In this document: positions 15,399-22,154 of the stretch, piece after piece | How positions within the stretch are numbered: position 1 is the stretch's first letter | Layout of the letters: each line of letters opens with the position of its first letter | Assembly (NCBI GenBank): GCA_046566065.1 | Contig: JBKHXK010000035.1 | Coordinates: 1-22,154, forward strand | Direction of reading: 5' to 3' | Source: MB1-2 sp046566065 | Lineage (GTDB): Bacteria; Actinomycetota; CADDZG01; WHSQ01 | DNA length: 22,154 bases | The notes under the pieces: model-generated | The model's input: only the letters and a program-made list of their open reading frames with translations | What the model was told of the DNA's origin: nothing | Database searches by the model: none | Made by a program: the position numbers and the translations under genes

Positions 15399-15844
15399 AC
15401 GCCCGGATCCGACAGGGCCGACCACTGTTCGTCCAGAGGCACGAACATGCGATTCGACGCCATCACCTCGAGGGTTGCCACGTCCGCCAGCACCCTCTGC
15501 TCCCCGCCCGGAACCACCGCGAATATCGACGCTAGGTGCCAGATGTCGTCGACGGGAGTGAACGAGTCTCGCCAGGCCTCGAGCGCCTGTCTCACGAACA
15601 CGTGCCGACCTCGGCCCTTGTATGCGGTGCAACCGCACTGCGCGTCGACCACCCCATGCAGCAGGGCTCCCACCTCGAGGGCCCTGCGTACGCAAGCTCG
15701 GACGTAGTCGGAAAGCGTCTCCCATTGCTCCGCCGACAGGACCCGGCGGGCATCGTCGAAGAACTCGACCAGGCACCCATCGAGCTCGCGGGCGATCTGT
15801 TCGATCCGCTCTCTCTCATCCGGGGTGAAGGCGACCTCTGCCAT
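15395..15844 (-). CDS. Unrecognised 149-residue protein downstream of the MMPL transporter
   Basis: I do not recognise this family. The protein is soluble, with an acidic helical N-terminal half (TPDERERIEQIARELDGCLVEFFDDARRVL) and a distinctive middle, DAQCGCTAYKGRGRHVFV, followed by ALEAWRDSFTPVDDIWHLA. The CGC pair with two earlier Cys (C24, C51) could bind a metal or react with thiols. The start is ATG 15844, 2 nt after the MMPL stop (TAACGATG), which strongly suggests coupled expression with the transporter. Its TAG stop shares the CTAG palindrome 15395-15398 with the TAG of the convergent hxlR gene. The frame is intact and the codon use is like its neighbours, so it is probably a real gene. 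Confidence 0.75.
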   Translation of the reverse strand: MAEVAFTPDERERIEQIARELDGCLVEFFDDARRVLSAEQWETLSDYVRACVRRALEVGALLHGVVDAQCGCTAYKGRGRHVFVRQALEAWRDSFTPVDDIWHLASIFAVVPGGEQRVLADVATLEVMASNRMFVPLDEQWSALSDPGV

Positions 15845-15846
15845 CG

Positions 15847-18045
15847 TTAGCCGGTCCCTTCCGGCGCGGGCTCCCGCAGTCCGGGATCGAGGTCGTCAGG
15901 TCGCTCGTGTCCGGACGCGTCTCCTTCGATGTTGATCTTCGGAAGGACCCGATCGAGCCACTTCGGCAACCACCAGTTGGCTTCGCCCAGGAGCTCCATC
16001 GTGGCAGGCACCAACACCATCCGGACCAAAGTGGCGTCGACGAAGATGGCCGTCGCCAGACCAAGGGCGAAGAGCTTGATGGCTCGTTCCTCGAAACCGA
16101 ACAAGAAGACGAGGAACAACGTCACCATGATGGCCGCTGCTGCGGTGATCACACGGGCGGTTGCGGCCAATCCGTTGGCTACAGCCTCGTAGTTGTCGCC
16201 GGTCCGTACGTATTCCTCCCTGATGCGCGACAACAGGAAGATCTCGTAGTCCATAGACAGACCGAAGAGGATCGTGAACAACATCATCGGAACCCAAGCC
16301 TCGATAGGCCCGCTGCTCTCTATACCGATCTGTTCCTTCAACCAGCCCCATTGGAAAACGGCCACGATCGTTCCGTAGGCAGCCGAGATCGAGAGCAGGT
16401 TCATGATCGCCGCCTTGACCGGCACGAGGATCGACCTGAACACGATGACCAACAACACGAAGCTCAGGCCGATCACGACCGAGATCAAGAGCGGGAGCCG
16501 CTCCGCGTTGGCGTCGGCGAAATCCTGGACCGAGGCGGTCAGACCGCCGACGTACACGGGGCTGCTCGTGCCGGCCTCCGGCACCACGTCGGTTCGGATG
16601 CTTCTTACGAGGGCGGTGGTCGCCTCATCCTGCGGCGAGGTCGTGGGGAAGACCATAAGGATGGCCGCGTCGCCCGCCTCGTTCGGTTGTGGGGGCGACG
16701 TGGCCGCGACGCCTTCCATCTGTGACAGCCGGCCGCTCAGTTCCTGAAGAGCTGCCAGATCCTCCGGTCCCGACACCTCGGTGGCCAACAGCAAGGGCCC
16801 GTTGAAGCCCGGACCGAACCCCTCGCTCAAGAGCTCGTAGGCGCGCCGACTGGAGCGCTCGACGGAACCGGCGCTCGCGTCCGCGAAGCCCAGGCGCAAC
16901 GACAGGAGCGGTGCGCTCATCGCGAGCAGGATCGCGAGCCCGAGGATCGCCGCGATCCACGAACGTCGTTGGATCATCCGGCTCCATCGATACGCCATCG
17001 CCTGCTCCCCCTTATCGGAGCTGTGGAACCACCTCAACCGCCAGCGGTCGACGTTGTTCCCTACGAAACCGAGCAGAGCGGGAAGAAGTGTCACCGAGGC
17101 GATCATCGTGACCGCGACGGTCGCCGCTCCGCCGATGGCCAGACCCTCGACGAACGCGAAGCCCATGAGGAGGATGCCGAGGAGAGAGATGACCACCGTC
17201 GTCCCGGCGAACAAGACGGCCTTGCCCGAGGTCAAGATGGCCTTCATCGTGGCCGACTCGGGGTCGAGCCCGCTGTGAAGGTGCGCTCGATACCTGGTGA
17301 CGATGAAAAGGGCGTAGTCGATCCCGACTCCGATACCGATCATCGAAGCGAGCTGGGGAGTGAACTCGGGAACGTTCGCGAAGTTGGCGATCAGCATGAT
17401 CAGGGCCATCCCGATCCCGATCCCGAACAGCGCCGTTGCGATCGGCAGTCCCATCGCCAGCACCGAACCGAACGCGATCAGCAGGATGACGATCGCGAAG
17501 AGGATGCCGATGCCCTCCGCCCCACCGGGCTCCTCGAACTCGGCGAACATGATCACGCTGCCACCCGGTTCGACCGTCAAGCCGTCGAGGTCGACCTCGG
17601 CCGCTATCGCCTGGATCTCTTTCCCGATCTCGACCGGGACCTGTTCTCCTTGTACGAACTCGAAATGCATCGTGGCGTAAGCGATCGTGCCGTCCGGCGA
17701 GATCTGTCGAGCACCTGCCTCCGTGTACGGCGAGTCGATCTGTATCACCCGCTCGACCTCGGAGAGCCGGGCCAGAAGAGCTTCCATCTCGGAGGCGACC
17801 TCGGGGTCCATCACCCCCTGCTCGGCTTTGAAGACGATGTCCGCCGTCTCCCCCGCCGCTTGGGGGAAGCGCTCTTCCAGCAGGTCGAAGGCCTTCTGCG
17901 AGTCGGCTCCGGGCAGTGAGAAGTCGGTGGAGTAGTCGCCGCCCGCGGTGGCTTGCAGCACGTTGAAACCGATGAGCGCGACCACCCAGACGACCAGCAT
18001 CAGCCATCGGCGGCGGTAGGAGAACCTCGCGATCCTCTCGAGCAT
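15847..18045 (-). CDS. MMPL family RND-type membrane transporter
   Basis: The 732-residue protein has two MMPL halves, each a leading helix, a large extracellular loop and about five membrane helices. Half 1 begins RFSYRRRWLMLVVWVVALIGF, with helices from about residue 180 (IGILFAIVILLIAF; MIGIGVGIDYALFIVTRYR). Half 2 begins about 365 (RSWIAAILGLAILLAMSAPLL) and includes LFGLSMDYEIFLLSRIREEYVRTG. The GIDYALF and SMDYEIF segments hold the conserved Asp-Tyr pairs of the proton relay. Members export lipids, glycolipids or amphiphilic drugs across the inner membrane. ATG 18045 is preferred, with AGGAGG 8 nt upstream; a TTG immediately before it is possible. The gene is followed with a 2-nt gap by the 149-aa gene. 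Confidence 0.94.
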   Translation of the reverse strand: MLERIARFSYRRRWLMLVVWVVALIGFNVLQATAGGDYSTDFSLPGADSQKAFDLLEERFPQAAGETADIVFKAEQGVMDPEVASEMEALLARLSEVERVIQIDSPYTEAGARQISPDGTIAYATMHFEFVQGEQVPVEIGKEIQAIAAEVDLDGLTVEPGGSVIMFAEFEEPGGAEGIGILFAIVILLIAFGSVLAMGLPIATALFGIGIGMALIMLIANFANVPEFTPQLASMIGIGVGIDYALFIVTRYRAHLHSGLDPESATMKAILTSGKAVLFAGTTVVISLLGILLMGFAFVEGLAIGGAATVAVTMIASVTLLPALLGFVGNNVDRWRLRWFHSSDKGEQAMAYRWSRMIQRRSWIAAILGLAILLAMSAPLLSLRLGFADASAGSVERSSRRAYELLSEGFGPGFNGPLLLATEVSGPEDLAALQELSGRLSQMEGVAATSPPQPNEAGDAAILMVFPTTSPQDEATTALVRSIRTDVVPEAGTSSPVYVGGLTASVQDFADANAERLPLLISVVIGLSFVLLVIVFRSILVPVKAAIMNLLSISAAYGTIVAVFQWGWLKEQIGIESSGPIEAWVPMMLFTILFGLSMDYEIFLLSRIREEYVRTGDNYEAVANGLAATARVITAAAAIMVTLFLVFLFGFEERAIKLFALGLATAIFVDATLVRMVLVPATMELLGEANWWLPKWLDRVLPKINIEGDASGHERPDDLDPGLREPAPEGTG

Positions 18046-18173
18046 CAATCAGCCCTCCTCGGGACCTCCGCGTCCCCCTGAACCCCAACGAACACGGTAA
18101 GAGAGAACGCTCCCGAGAGATAGAGCCGAGACGTACGTAGTAGTGCGTAGAGCGAGCGGTGCCTTGGCCGGAG

Positions 18174-19829
18174 TTACGGCCCGCTGCGCTCGCTCTCCAT
18201 GTAGGGGTACCTGTAGTCCGTCGGAGGCACGAAGGTCTCTTTGATCGAACGAGGGCTGGCCCATCGGATCAGGTTCCACATCGAGCCGGCCTTGTCGTTC
18301 GTTCCCGATCGGCGCGCGCCGCCGAACGGTTGCTGGCCGACGACCGCGCCCGTCGGCTTGTCGTTCACGTAGAAGTTCCCCGCCGCGAAGCGAAGCTTCT
18401 GCTTCGCATCGACGATGGCGGCCTCGTCGGTCGCGAACACTGCGCCGGTCAGGCCGTAGGGAGTGCCTCGATCGACCAGATCGAGCGTCTCGGCCCATCC
18501 GGCTTCCGGGTACACATAGACGGTCACGATAGGACCGAAAAGCTCCTCGCGCAGTAGACGCGCCGCCGGATCTTCCGTCCGCACGACCGTGGGCTTCACG
18601 AAGTAGCCGGTGGAATCGTCCGCCTCGCCGCCGGCTACCACCTCCATCGTCGCACTGGACCGAGCCTCTTGCAGAGCGTCGGAATGCTTGGCGAAGGCGC
18701 GCTCGTCTATCACCGCGCCCATGAAGTTCCCGAAGTCGGTGATGTCGCCCACGGGGATCTCGGGGACCTCATCCGCCAACCGTTCGCGCAAGGCATCCCA
18801 GAGGTTCGACGCCACGTAGACACGCGACACGGCAGAGCACTTCTGGCCCTGATACTCGAAGCCACCTCTCACGATGGCAGTAGCCAGCGCGTCGACCGAA
18901 GCGGATGGGTGAGCGACGATGAAGTCCTTGCCACCGGTCTCTCCCACTATGCGCGGGTAGTTCCGGTATCGCTCGACGTTCTCCCCGACCTTCTTCCACA
19001 TCCAGTTGAAGGTCGGGGTCGAACCGGTGAAGTGGATGCCGGCCAGCTCCTCGTGGGCGAGCGCCGCTTCGCCGATCTCGGGGCCGGGCCCATGCACCAT
19101 GTTGATGACACCCGGAGGCAACCCGGCGGCCTCGAGCAGCTTCATCGTGTAGTGCGCCGAATGAGCCTGGGTGAGCGACGGCTTCCAAACGACCGTGTTG
19201 CCCATCAGGGCCGGGGCGGTGGGCAGGTTCGCCGCGATCGACGTGAAGTTGAAGGGAGTGACCGCGAACACGAAACCTTCCAAGGGCCGGTAGTCCGTCT
19301 GGTTCCACATCCCCGGCGGGGAGATCGGCTGCTCTTCGTAGATACGGGCGGCGAACTCGACGTTGAAGCGCCAGAAGTCGATCAACTCACAGGCGGCGTC
19401 GATCTCGGCCTGATGCACCGTCTTGGACTGCCCGAGCATCGTGGAGGCATTGATCGTTGCCCTCCACGGCCCCGCGAGAAGCTCGGCCGCTCGCAGGAAG
19501 ATCGCCGCTCGTTCCTCCCAGGGCAAAGCGGCCCAGTCCGCGTGAGCGTCCCGTGCCGCCTCGACGGCGTCGTGCAGGTGAGCTGCCGAAGCCTGGTGCG
19601 CATCGCCCAGGACGTGCTTGGTGTTGTGCGGCATGACCACCTCGTAGATGTCGCCGCTGGTGACCTCTCGACCGGCGATGACCATGGGGATGTCGATCCG
19701 CTCGTCGGCCATCTCGTCGAGTCGCTGCATCAGGCTTGCTCGCTCCGGGGAACCGGCGGCGTAGTCCTTCACCGGTTCGTTCCGTGCTGCCGGAGGCCTC
19801 GGGATACCGAACGTGCCGCCTATCTCCAC
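18174..19829 (-). CDS. pruA: L-glutamate gamma-semialdehyde (P5C) dehydrogenase
   Basis: With GTG 19829 as start the protein has 551 residues, close to the usual 520-550. It belongs to the P5C dehydrogenase (RocA/PruA) branch of aldehyde dehydrogenases: NEPVKDYAAGSPERASL near the N-terminus, GFVFAVTPFNFTSIAANLPTAPALMGN, IHFTGSTPTFNWMWK, catalytic Glu in IVGETGGKDFIVAHPSA (about residue 297) and catalytic Cys in YQGQKCSAVSRVYV (about 331). It oxidises glutamate semialdehyde to glutamate with NAD+ in proline and arginine breakdown. The frame is open further upstream, but those residues are unlike the family. GTG 19832 is an alternative start. No proline dehydrogenase (putB) gene is adjacent. 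Confidence 0.94.
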   Translation of the reverse strand: MEIGGTFGIPRPPAARNEPVKDYAAGSPERASLMQRLDEMADERIDIPMVIAGREVTSGDIYEVVMPHNTKHVLGDAHQASAAHLHDAVEAARDAHADWAALPWEERAAIFLRAAELLAGPWRATINASTMLGQSKTVHQAEIDAACELIDFWRFNVEFAARIYEEQPISPPGMWNQTDYRPLEGFVFAVTPFNFTSIAANLPTAPALMGNTVVWKPSLTQAHSAHYTMKLLEAAGLPPGVINMVHGPGPEIGEAALAHEELAGIHFTGSTPTFNWMWKKVGENVERYRNYPRIVGETGGKDFIVAHPSASVDALATAIVRGGFEYQGQKCSAVSRVYVASNLWDALRERLADEVPEIPVGDITDFGNFMGAVIDERAFAKHSDALQEARSSATMEVVAGGEADDSTGYFVKPTVVRTEDPAARLLREELFGPIVTVYVYPEAGWAETLDLVDRGTPYGLTGAVFATDEAAIVDAKQKLRFAAGNFYVNDKPTGAVVGQQPFGGARRSGTNDKAGSMWNLIRWASPRSIKETFVPPTDYRYPYMESERSGP

Positions 19830-19887
19830 CACCCTCTTTCGTCGAACGATCGGGTCTGAACGAGCGTAGCCGTTCCTACCGGTCCGG

Positions 19888-20517
19888 TTAGCGAGCTTGG
19901 AGAGCGTCCATCCCGACGGCGATGGCAAGGGCGAGGCGGCGATCCAGCACCTTCTCGGTGTCCGGCGTCAGGTCGATCGTGTAGACGTCCATCAGCTTGA
20001 AGAGTTGTCGTTTGTGGTGGCCGATCACCTGCTCCCCCCGTACGAAGATGAAGTCGTACGGGATCGGCAGCCAATTCGCCACGTTCTCGATGTATGGGAT
20101 GAAACCCACTAAGCGGCGGAAGAGCGCGACCCACATGTTCTTCTCGGTGGCTTTCACGACTTCCTCTCCAGCTGCGTTGTAGATCACGTACGTCGAGCGA
20201 AGCAAGCTGGCTCCGAAGGCTTTCTGCACCTCGCCGATCTTCGTCCCATCGGCGGCCACGACGTCGTAGCGAGCCCGGGGATCGAAGCGTTGCCGGGCTT
20301 TGATCCGCATCAGCTCGGCCGACCTGGACTCGTTCACGTAGAAGCGGATGTCTTCTTTGAACTTGAAGGGCTTCTGGCGGACGAAGCAGAACGGTGGGCC
20401 GGGCGTGTCTCCGGGCCCGGGCAAGGAGAACTCGTACTCGTTGACCACGAAGCGGAACCGCTGACGCAGAATGAAGCGGTCGTGTTGGTTGGGATCGACC
20501 GTGGAAGGAAAGCTCAT
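19888..20517 (-). CDS. LURP-one / Tubby-C-like fold protein
   Basis: The 209-residue protein begins DRFILRQRFRFVVNEYEFSLPG and continues with alternating strands typical of LURP-one-related proteins, a 12-stranded barrel related to Tubby and phospholipid scramblases. Segments include YDVVAADGTKIGEVQKAFGASLLRSTYVIYNAAGEEV and the C-terminal helix DRRLALAIAVGMDALQ. The bacterial role is unknown; membrane or lipid association is possible. ATG 20517 is chosen because the frame further upstream is only the reverse of the EamA gene. It has no clear ribosome site. The start region is close to, or overlaps, that of the divergent EamA gene. The pruA gene follows downstream after about 58 bp. Confidence 0.82.
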   Translation of the reverse strand: MSFPSTVDPNQHDRFILRQRFRFVVNEYEFSLPGPGDTPGPPFCFVRQKPFKFKEDIRFYVNESRSAELMRIKARQRFDPRARYDVVAADGTKIGEVQKAFGASLLRSTYVIYNAAGEEVVKATEKNMWVALFRRLVGFIPYIENVANWLPIPYDFIFVRGEQVIGHHKRQLFKLMDVYTIDLTPDTEKVLDRRLALAIAVGMDALQAR

Positions 20518-20572
20518 CGCAACACCGTACGAGACGCGGAACGAAACGGAACCCGTCCTCCGCCGGCGCCTG

Positions 20573-21472
20573 TTGGAGAGCGGCGCCGGGACCAGGGCGG
20601 ACGCGTTCGGCGCGCTCGAGTGGGCGCTCCTAGCGGGGATCAGCCTCGTTTGGGGGTCATCCTTCTTCCTGATCGACATCGCCCTCGACGCATTCCGTCC
20701 GGGGGTCATCACTGCCGGACGCGTCCTCTTGGGCGCGGCGGTTCTCTCCCTGGTCCCCGCCGCACGACGGCCGATCGCGCGCGAGGATCTGCCGCGCGCG
20801 GCGTTCCTGGGGGTGATCTGGATGGGCATCCCCCTGTCGCTGTTCCCGATCGCGCAGCTGTGGATCGACTCGTCCGTCGCCGGGATGTTGAACGGGGCGA
20901 TGCCGCTCGCGACGGCGGCGTGGGCGACCCTTCTCTTCCGACGCACCCCCGGCCCCTTCCAGATCGCCGGTCTCGTGGTGGGGTTCGGCGGGATCGTGGG
21001 TATCTCGTGGGCCCAGCTGCAAGGCTCGAGCGCGACGCTGCTCGGAACCGTGCTCGTGCTGACGGCGATCACGTTGTACGGGCTCGCCGCCAACATCGCG
21101 GTGCCTCTGCAGCAGCGTTACGGCGCACTTCCCGTTCTGCTGCGGGCGCAACTGGCCGCCCTGATCATCGTGATCCCGTTCGGGTTGCTCCATCTGCCCG
21201 GCTCAGAATGGTCGGCCGAGGCGGCACTGGCGCTCGTGCCTCTAGGTGCATTGGGGACCGGGATCGCGTTCGTACTCATGACAACGCTCGTCGGCCGGGT
21301 GGGCGGGCCCCGGGGGTCTGTGGCGATCTACTTCGTTCCTCTCGTCGCGATGGCTCTCGGAGTGCTGCTGCTGGACGAGACGATCGCTCGCTCGGCCCTG
21401 ATCGGTAGCGCTCTGGTGATAACCGGAGCGTGGCTCACGTCGAGGAAGGACGTTTCTCAGAGGGTCGAGTGA
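20573..21472 (+). CDS. EamA/DMT family transporter
   Basis: The protein has about ten hydrophobic segments in two EamA repeats. Repeat 1 starts LEWALLAGISLVWGSSFFLIDIALDAFRPGVITAGRVLLGA, the typical drug/metabolite exporter start, and repeat 2 starts about TLLGTVLVLTAITLYGLAANIAVP. It ends YFVPLVAMALGVLLLDETIARSALIGSALVITGAWL, also typical. These proteins export metabolites or amino acids; the substrate is unknown. The start is uncertain: TTG 20573 places the first helix near the N-terminus (299 residues). GTG 20501 and ATG 20471 are in frame but would overlap the divergent LURP-one gene by 17 or 47 bp. None has a good ribosome site. Confidence 0.9.
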   Translation: MESGAGTRADAFGALEWALLAGISLVWGSSFFLIDIALDAFRPGVITAGRVLLGAAVLSLVPAARRPIAREDLPRAAFLGVIWMGIPLSLFPIAQLWIDSSVAGMLNGAMPLATAAWATLLFRRTPGPFQIAGLVVGFGGIVGISWAQLQGSSATLLGTVLVLTAITLYGLAANIAVPLQQRYGALPVLLRAQLAALIIVIPFGLLHLPGSEWSAEAALALVPLGALGTGIAFVLMTTLVGRVGGPRGSVAIYFVPLVAMALGVLLLDETIARSALIGSALVITGAWLTSRKDVSQRVE

Positions 21473-21487
21473 GGCGTCGATTTGTGG

Positions 21488-21502
21488 GTAGGACCCTCCT
21501 AC
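21488..21502. promoter_or_regulatory. 15-bp inverted repeat before the ferritin-like gene
   Basis: GTAGGA-CCC-TCCTAC is a perfect inverted repeat lying between the EamA stop and the ribosome site of the next gene. It could be an operator or part of the leader; it lacks a T run, so a terminator role is less likely. Confidence 0.35.
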
Positions 21503-21528
21503 ATCGATCCTTATCAAGGAGGGCAAGC

Positions 21529-22017
21529 ATGGCTGAGTTGACCAACCTCGAAGAGAAGCTGGCGGAGGTCATCGGTCTCGCGCAAGCGGCACAGGGCGCG
21601 ACCCAGAAGATCATCAAGCTCGAGAACGCCGAACAGGTGAAGGACGTGCTCGAGCGCATGAACGAAGAGGCGACGCAGACCGAGGAGCGCGCCACCGCTC
21701 TGGCCGAGAACATCGAGGGTAAGAAGACCGCGATCCTCGAGAAGGCTCGCGAGACGAAGTCCAAGGGCTCCGACATGCTGTCCACCTACATCGATTCCGA
21801 GTCGGACGCGCTCGACGGTTTCGAGTTCCTCACGATGGCGGAGGCCGGCGAGGTAGGTCACTGGAAAGTGCTGCAGCAGATGGCCCAGTCGGCCGGTCGC
21901 ACCGAGATTATCGAGCTCGTCGAGTGGGCGCTTCCGATCCAAGAGCGTCACTTCGCCGAGGCGCAGGAGAACTCGCTGAAGCTCGCCGCCGACGAGGATC
22001 CGAACGAGACCAGCTAG
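21529..22017 (+). CDS. Ferritin-like helical protein
   Basis: The 162-residue protein is all helical. The first part (about 1-85) is a charged coiled-coil (NLEEKLAEVIGLAQAAQGATQKIIKL; ERMNEEATQTEERATALAENIEGKK). The second (about 95-155, FLTMAEAGEVGHWKVLQQMAQSAG then LVEWALPIQERHFAEAQENSLKLA) looks like a ferritin-like helix pair. E/H residues are spaced like metal ligands (E-xx-HW, Q-E-R-H-F-x-E). It resembles DUF892/YciE-type stress proteins, but the full di-iron ligand set cannot be confirmed by eye. It has an excellent start: AAGGAGG lies 6 nt before ATG 21529. A strong hairpin follows the stop. A stress-induced metal or DNA-protection role is an inference. Confidence 0.75.
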   Translation: MAELTNLEEKLAEVIGLAQAAQGATQKIIKLENAEQVKDVLERMNEEATQTEERATALAENIEGKKTAILEKARETKSKGSDMLSTYIDSESDALDGFEFLTMAEAGEVGHWKVLQQMAQSAGRTEIIELVEWALPIQERHFAEAQENSLKLAADEDPNETS

Positions 22018-22033
22018 AACGAACGAGTTGTGC

Positions 22034-22059
22034 AAGGGGGCCGGGGAACCGGCCCCCTT
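22034..22059 (+). terminator. Hairpin terminator after the ferritin-like gene
   Basis: A perfect 11-bp stem AAGGGGGCCGG / CCGGCCCCCTT with a GGAA loop lies 17 nt after the stop. No long T run follows, but the stem is very stable. Confidence 0.8.
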
Positions 22060-22154
22060 ATCGCGTCCGCACCTCGATACGATCGAGGAGACGACGCGAG
22101 GAGGAGATACGAGACCACGACCCGTTTTCCTCTTGGGGGCAGTCGTGTTGCTGG
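22060..22154 (+). other. Right-edge segment, possible start of another secreted or membrane protein
   Basis: A ribosome-site-like GAGGAGGAG (about 22099-22107) is followed by a frame reading RPVFLLGAVVLL to the window edge, which would fit a signal peptide or first membrane helix. No canonical start codon stands at the best spacing; TTG 22133 is the nearest in frame. Too short to call as a gene. Confidence 0.25.

Noticed and set aside
16969..17919. 316-codon plus-strand frame opposite the MMPL gene
   Set aside because: Mirror of a hydrophobic membrane protein; highly charged, without domains or a ribosome site.
18669..19859. 396-codon plus-strand frame opposite pruA
   Set aside because: The P5C dehydrogenase is clearly real on the minus strand; the opposite frame has no recognisable features.
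20518..21096. 193-codon upstream extension of the LURP-one frame
   Set aside because: It is the reverse of the EamA coding region and unlike any LURP-one N-terminus; ATG 20517 fits the family.

Overview
The window looks like chromosomal DNA from an uncultured high-G+C Gram-positive bacterium, most likely Actinomycetota. The reasons are G+C of roughly two thirds by eye, many GTG/TTG starts with GGAGG-type ribosome sites, a small DUF6457-like gene inside a molybdenum-cofactor cluster, tandem universal-stress domains, MMPL and HxlR proteins, and dense overlapping operons. I see no tRNA, rRNA, CRISPR, prophage or transposase.

Layout. 1-2126 (minus) is the 5' part of a secreted, very acidic calcium-binding protein: signal peptide, RTX-type nonapeptides, then about 15 thrombospondin type-3 repeats running off the left edge. 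2419-3852 (minus) is sufB, with a DtxR-like box upstream. 3963-4760 (plus) is a TauE/SafE permease, convergent with a minus-strand group read as hotdog thioesterase, double-domain UspA, a possible 24-codon ORF and PIG-L/LmbE deacetylase. 7025-8124 (minus) is a membrane diguanylate cyclase coupled to a small zinc-ribbon protein; 8257-10275 (minus) is a GGDEF-EAL protein. 10389-11594 (plus) is an acyl-CoA dehydrogenase. 11599-13619 (minus) is an overlapping mobA / DUF6457 / moeA operon. 13721-14317 (plus) is a secreted protein with a strong terminator. A divergent yceI / hxlR pair (14387-15398) shares a palindrome-rich promoter. 15395-18045 (minus) holds an MMPL transporter and an unrecognised 149-aa protein. 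18174-19829 (minus) is a P5C dehydrogenase, 19888-20517 (minus) a LURP-one-like protein, 20573-21472 (plus) an EamA transporter and 21529-22017 (plus) a ferritin-like helical protein.

Themes. The genes are mostly housekeeping and stress functions (Fe-S assembly, Moco, c-di-GMP, proline catabolism, export), not one accessory island. The most unusual signal is a 54-bp repeat present in three full copies (2365-2418, 5601-5654, 8203-8256). All have the same orientation and each begins 0-2 nt after the stop codon of a minus-strand gene. The copies have inverted ends and an inner hairpin. Read in one frame they also share a peptide-like pattern, PFW(V/I)NW(S/T)T..R..PTSER. In one copy this frame is a complete short ORF joined by ATGA and GTGA overlaps to the genes on either side. 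A second clear signal is the yceI/hxlR divergent promoter, where two inverted repeats cover both predicted core promoters and the hxlR transcript appears leaderless.
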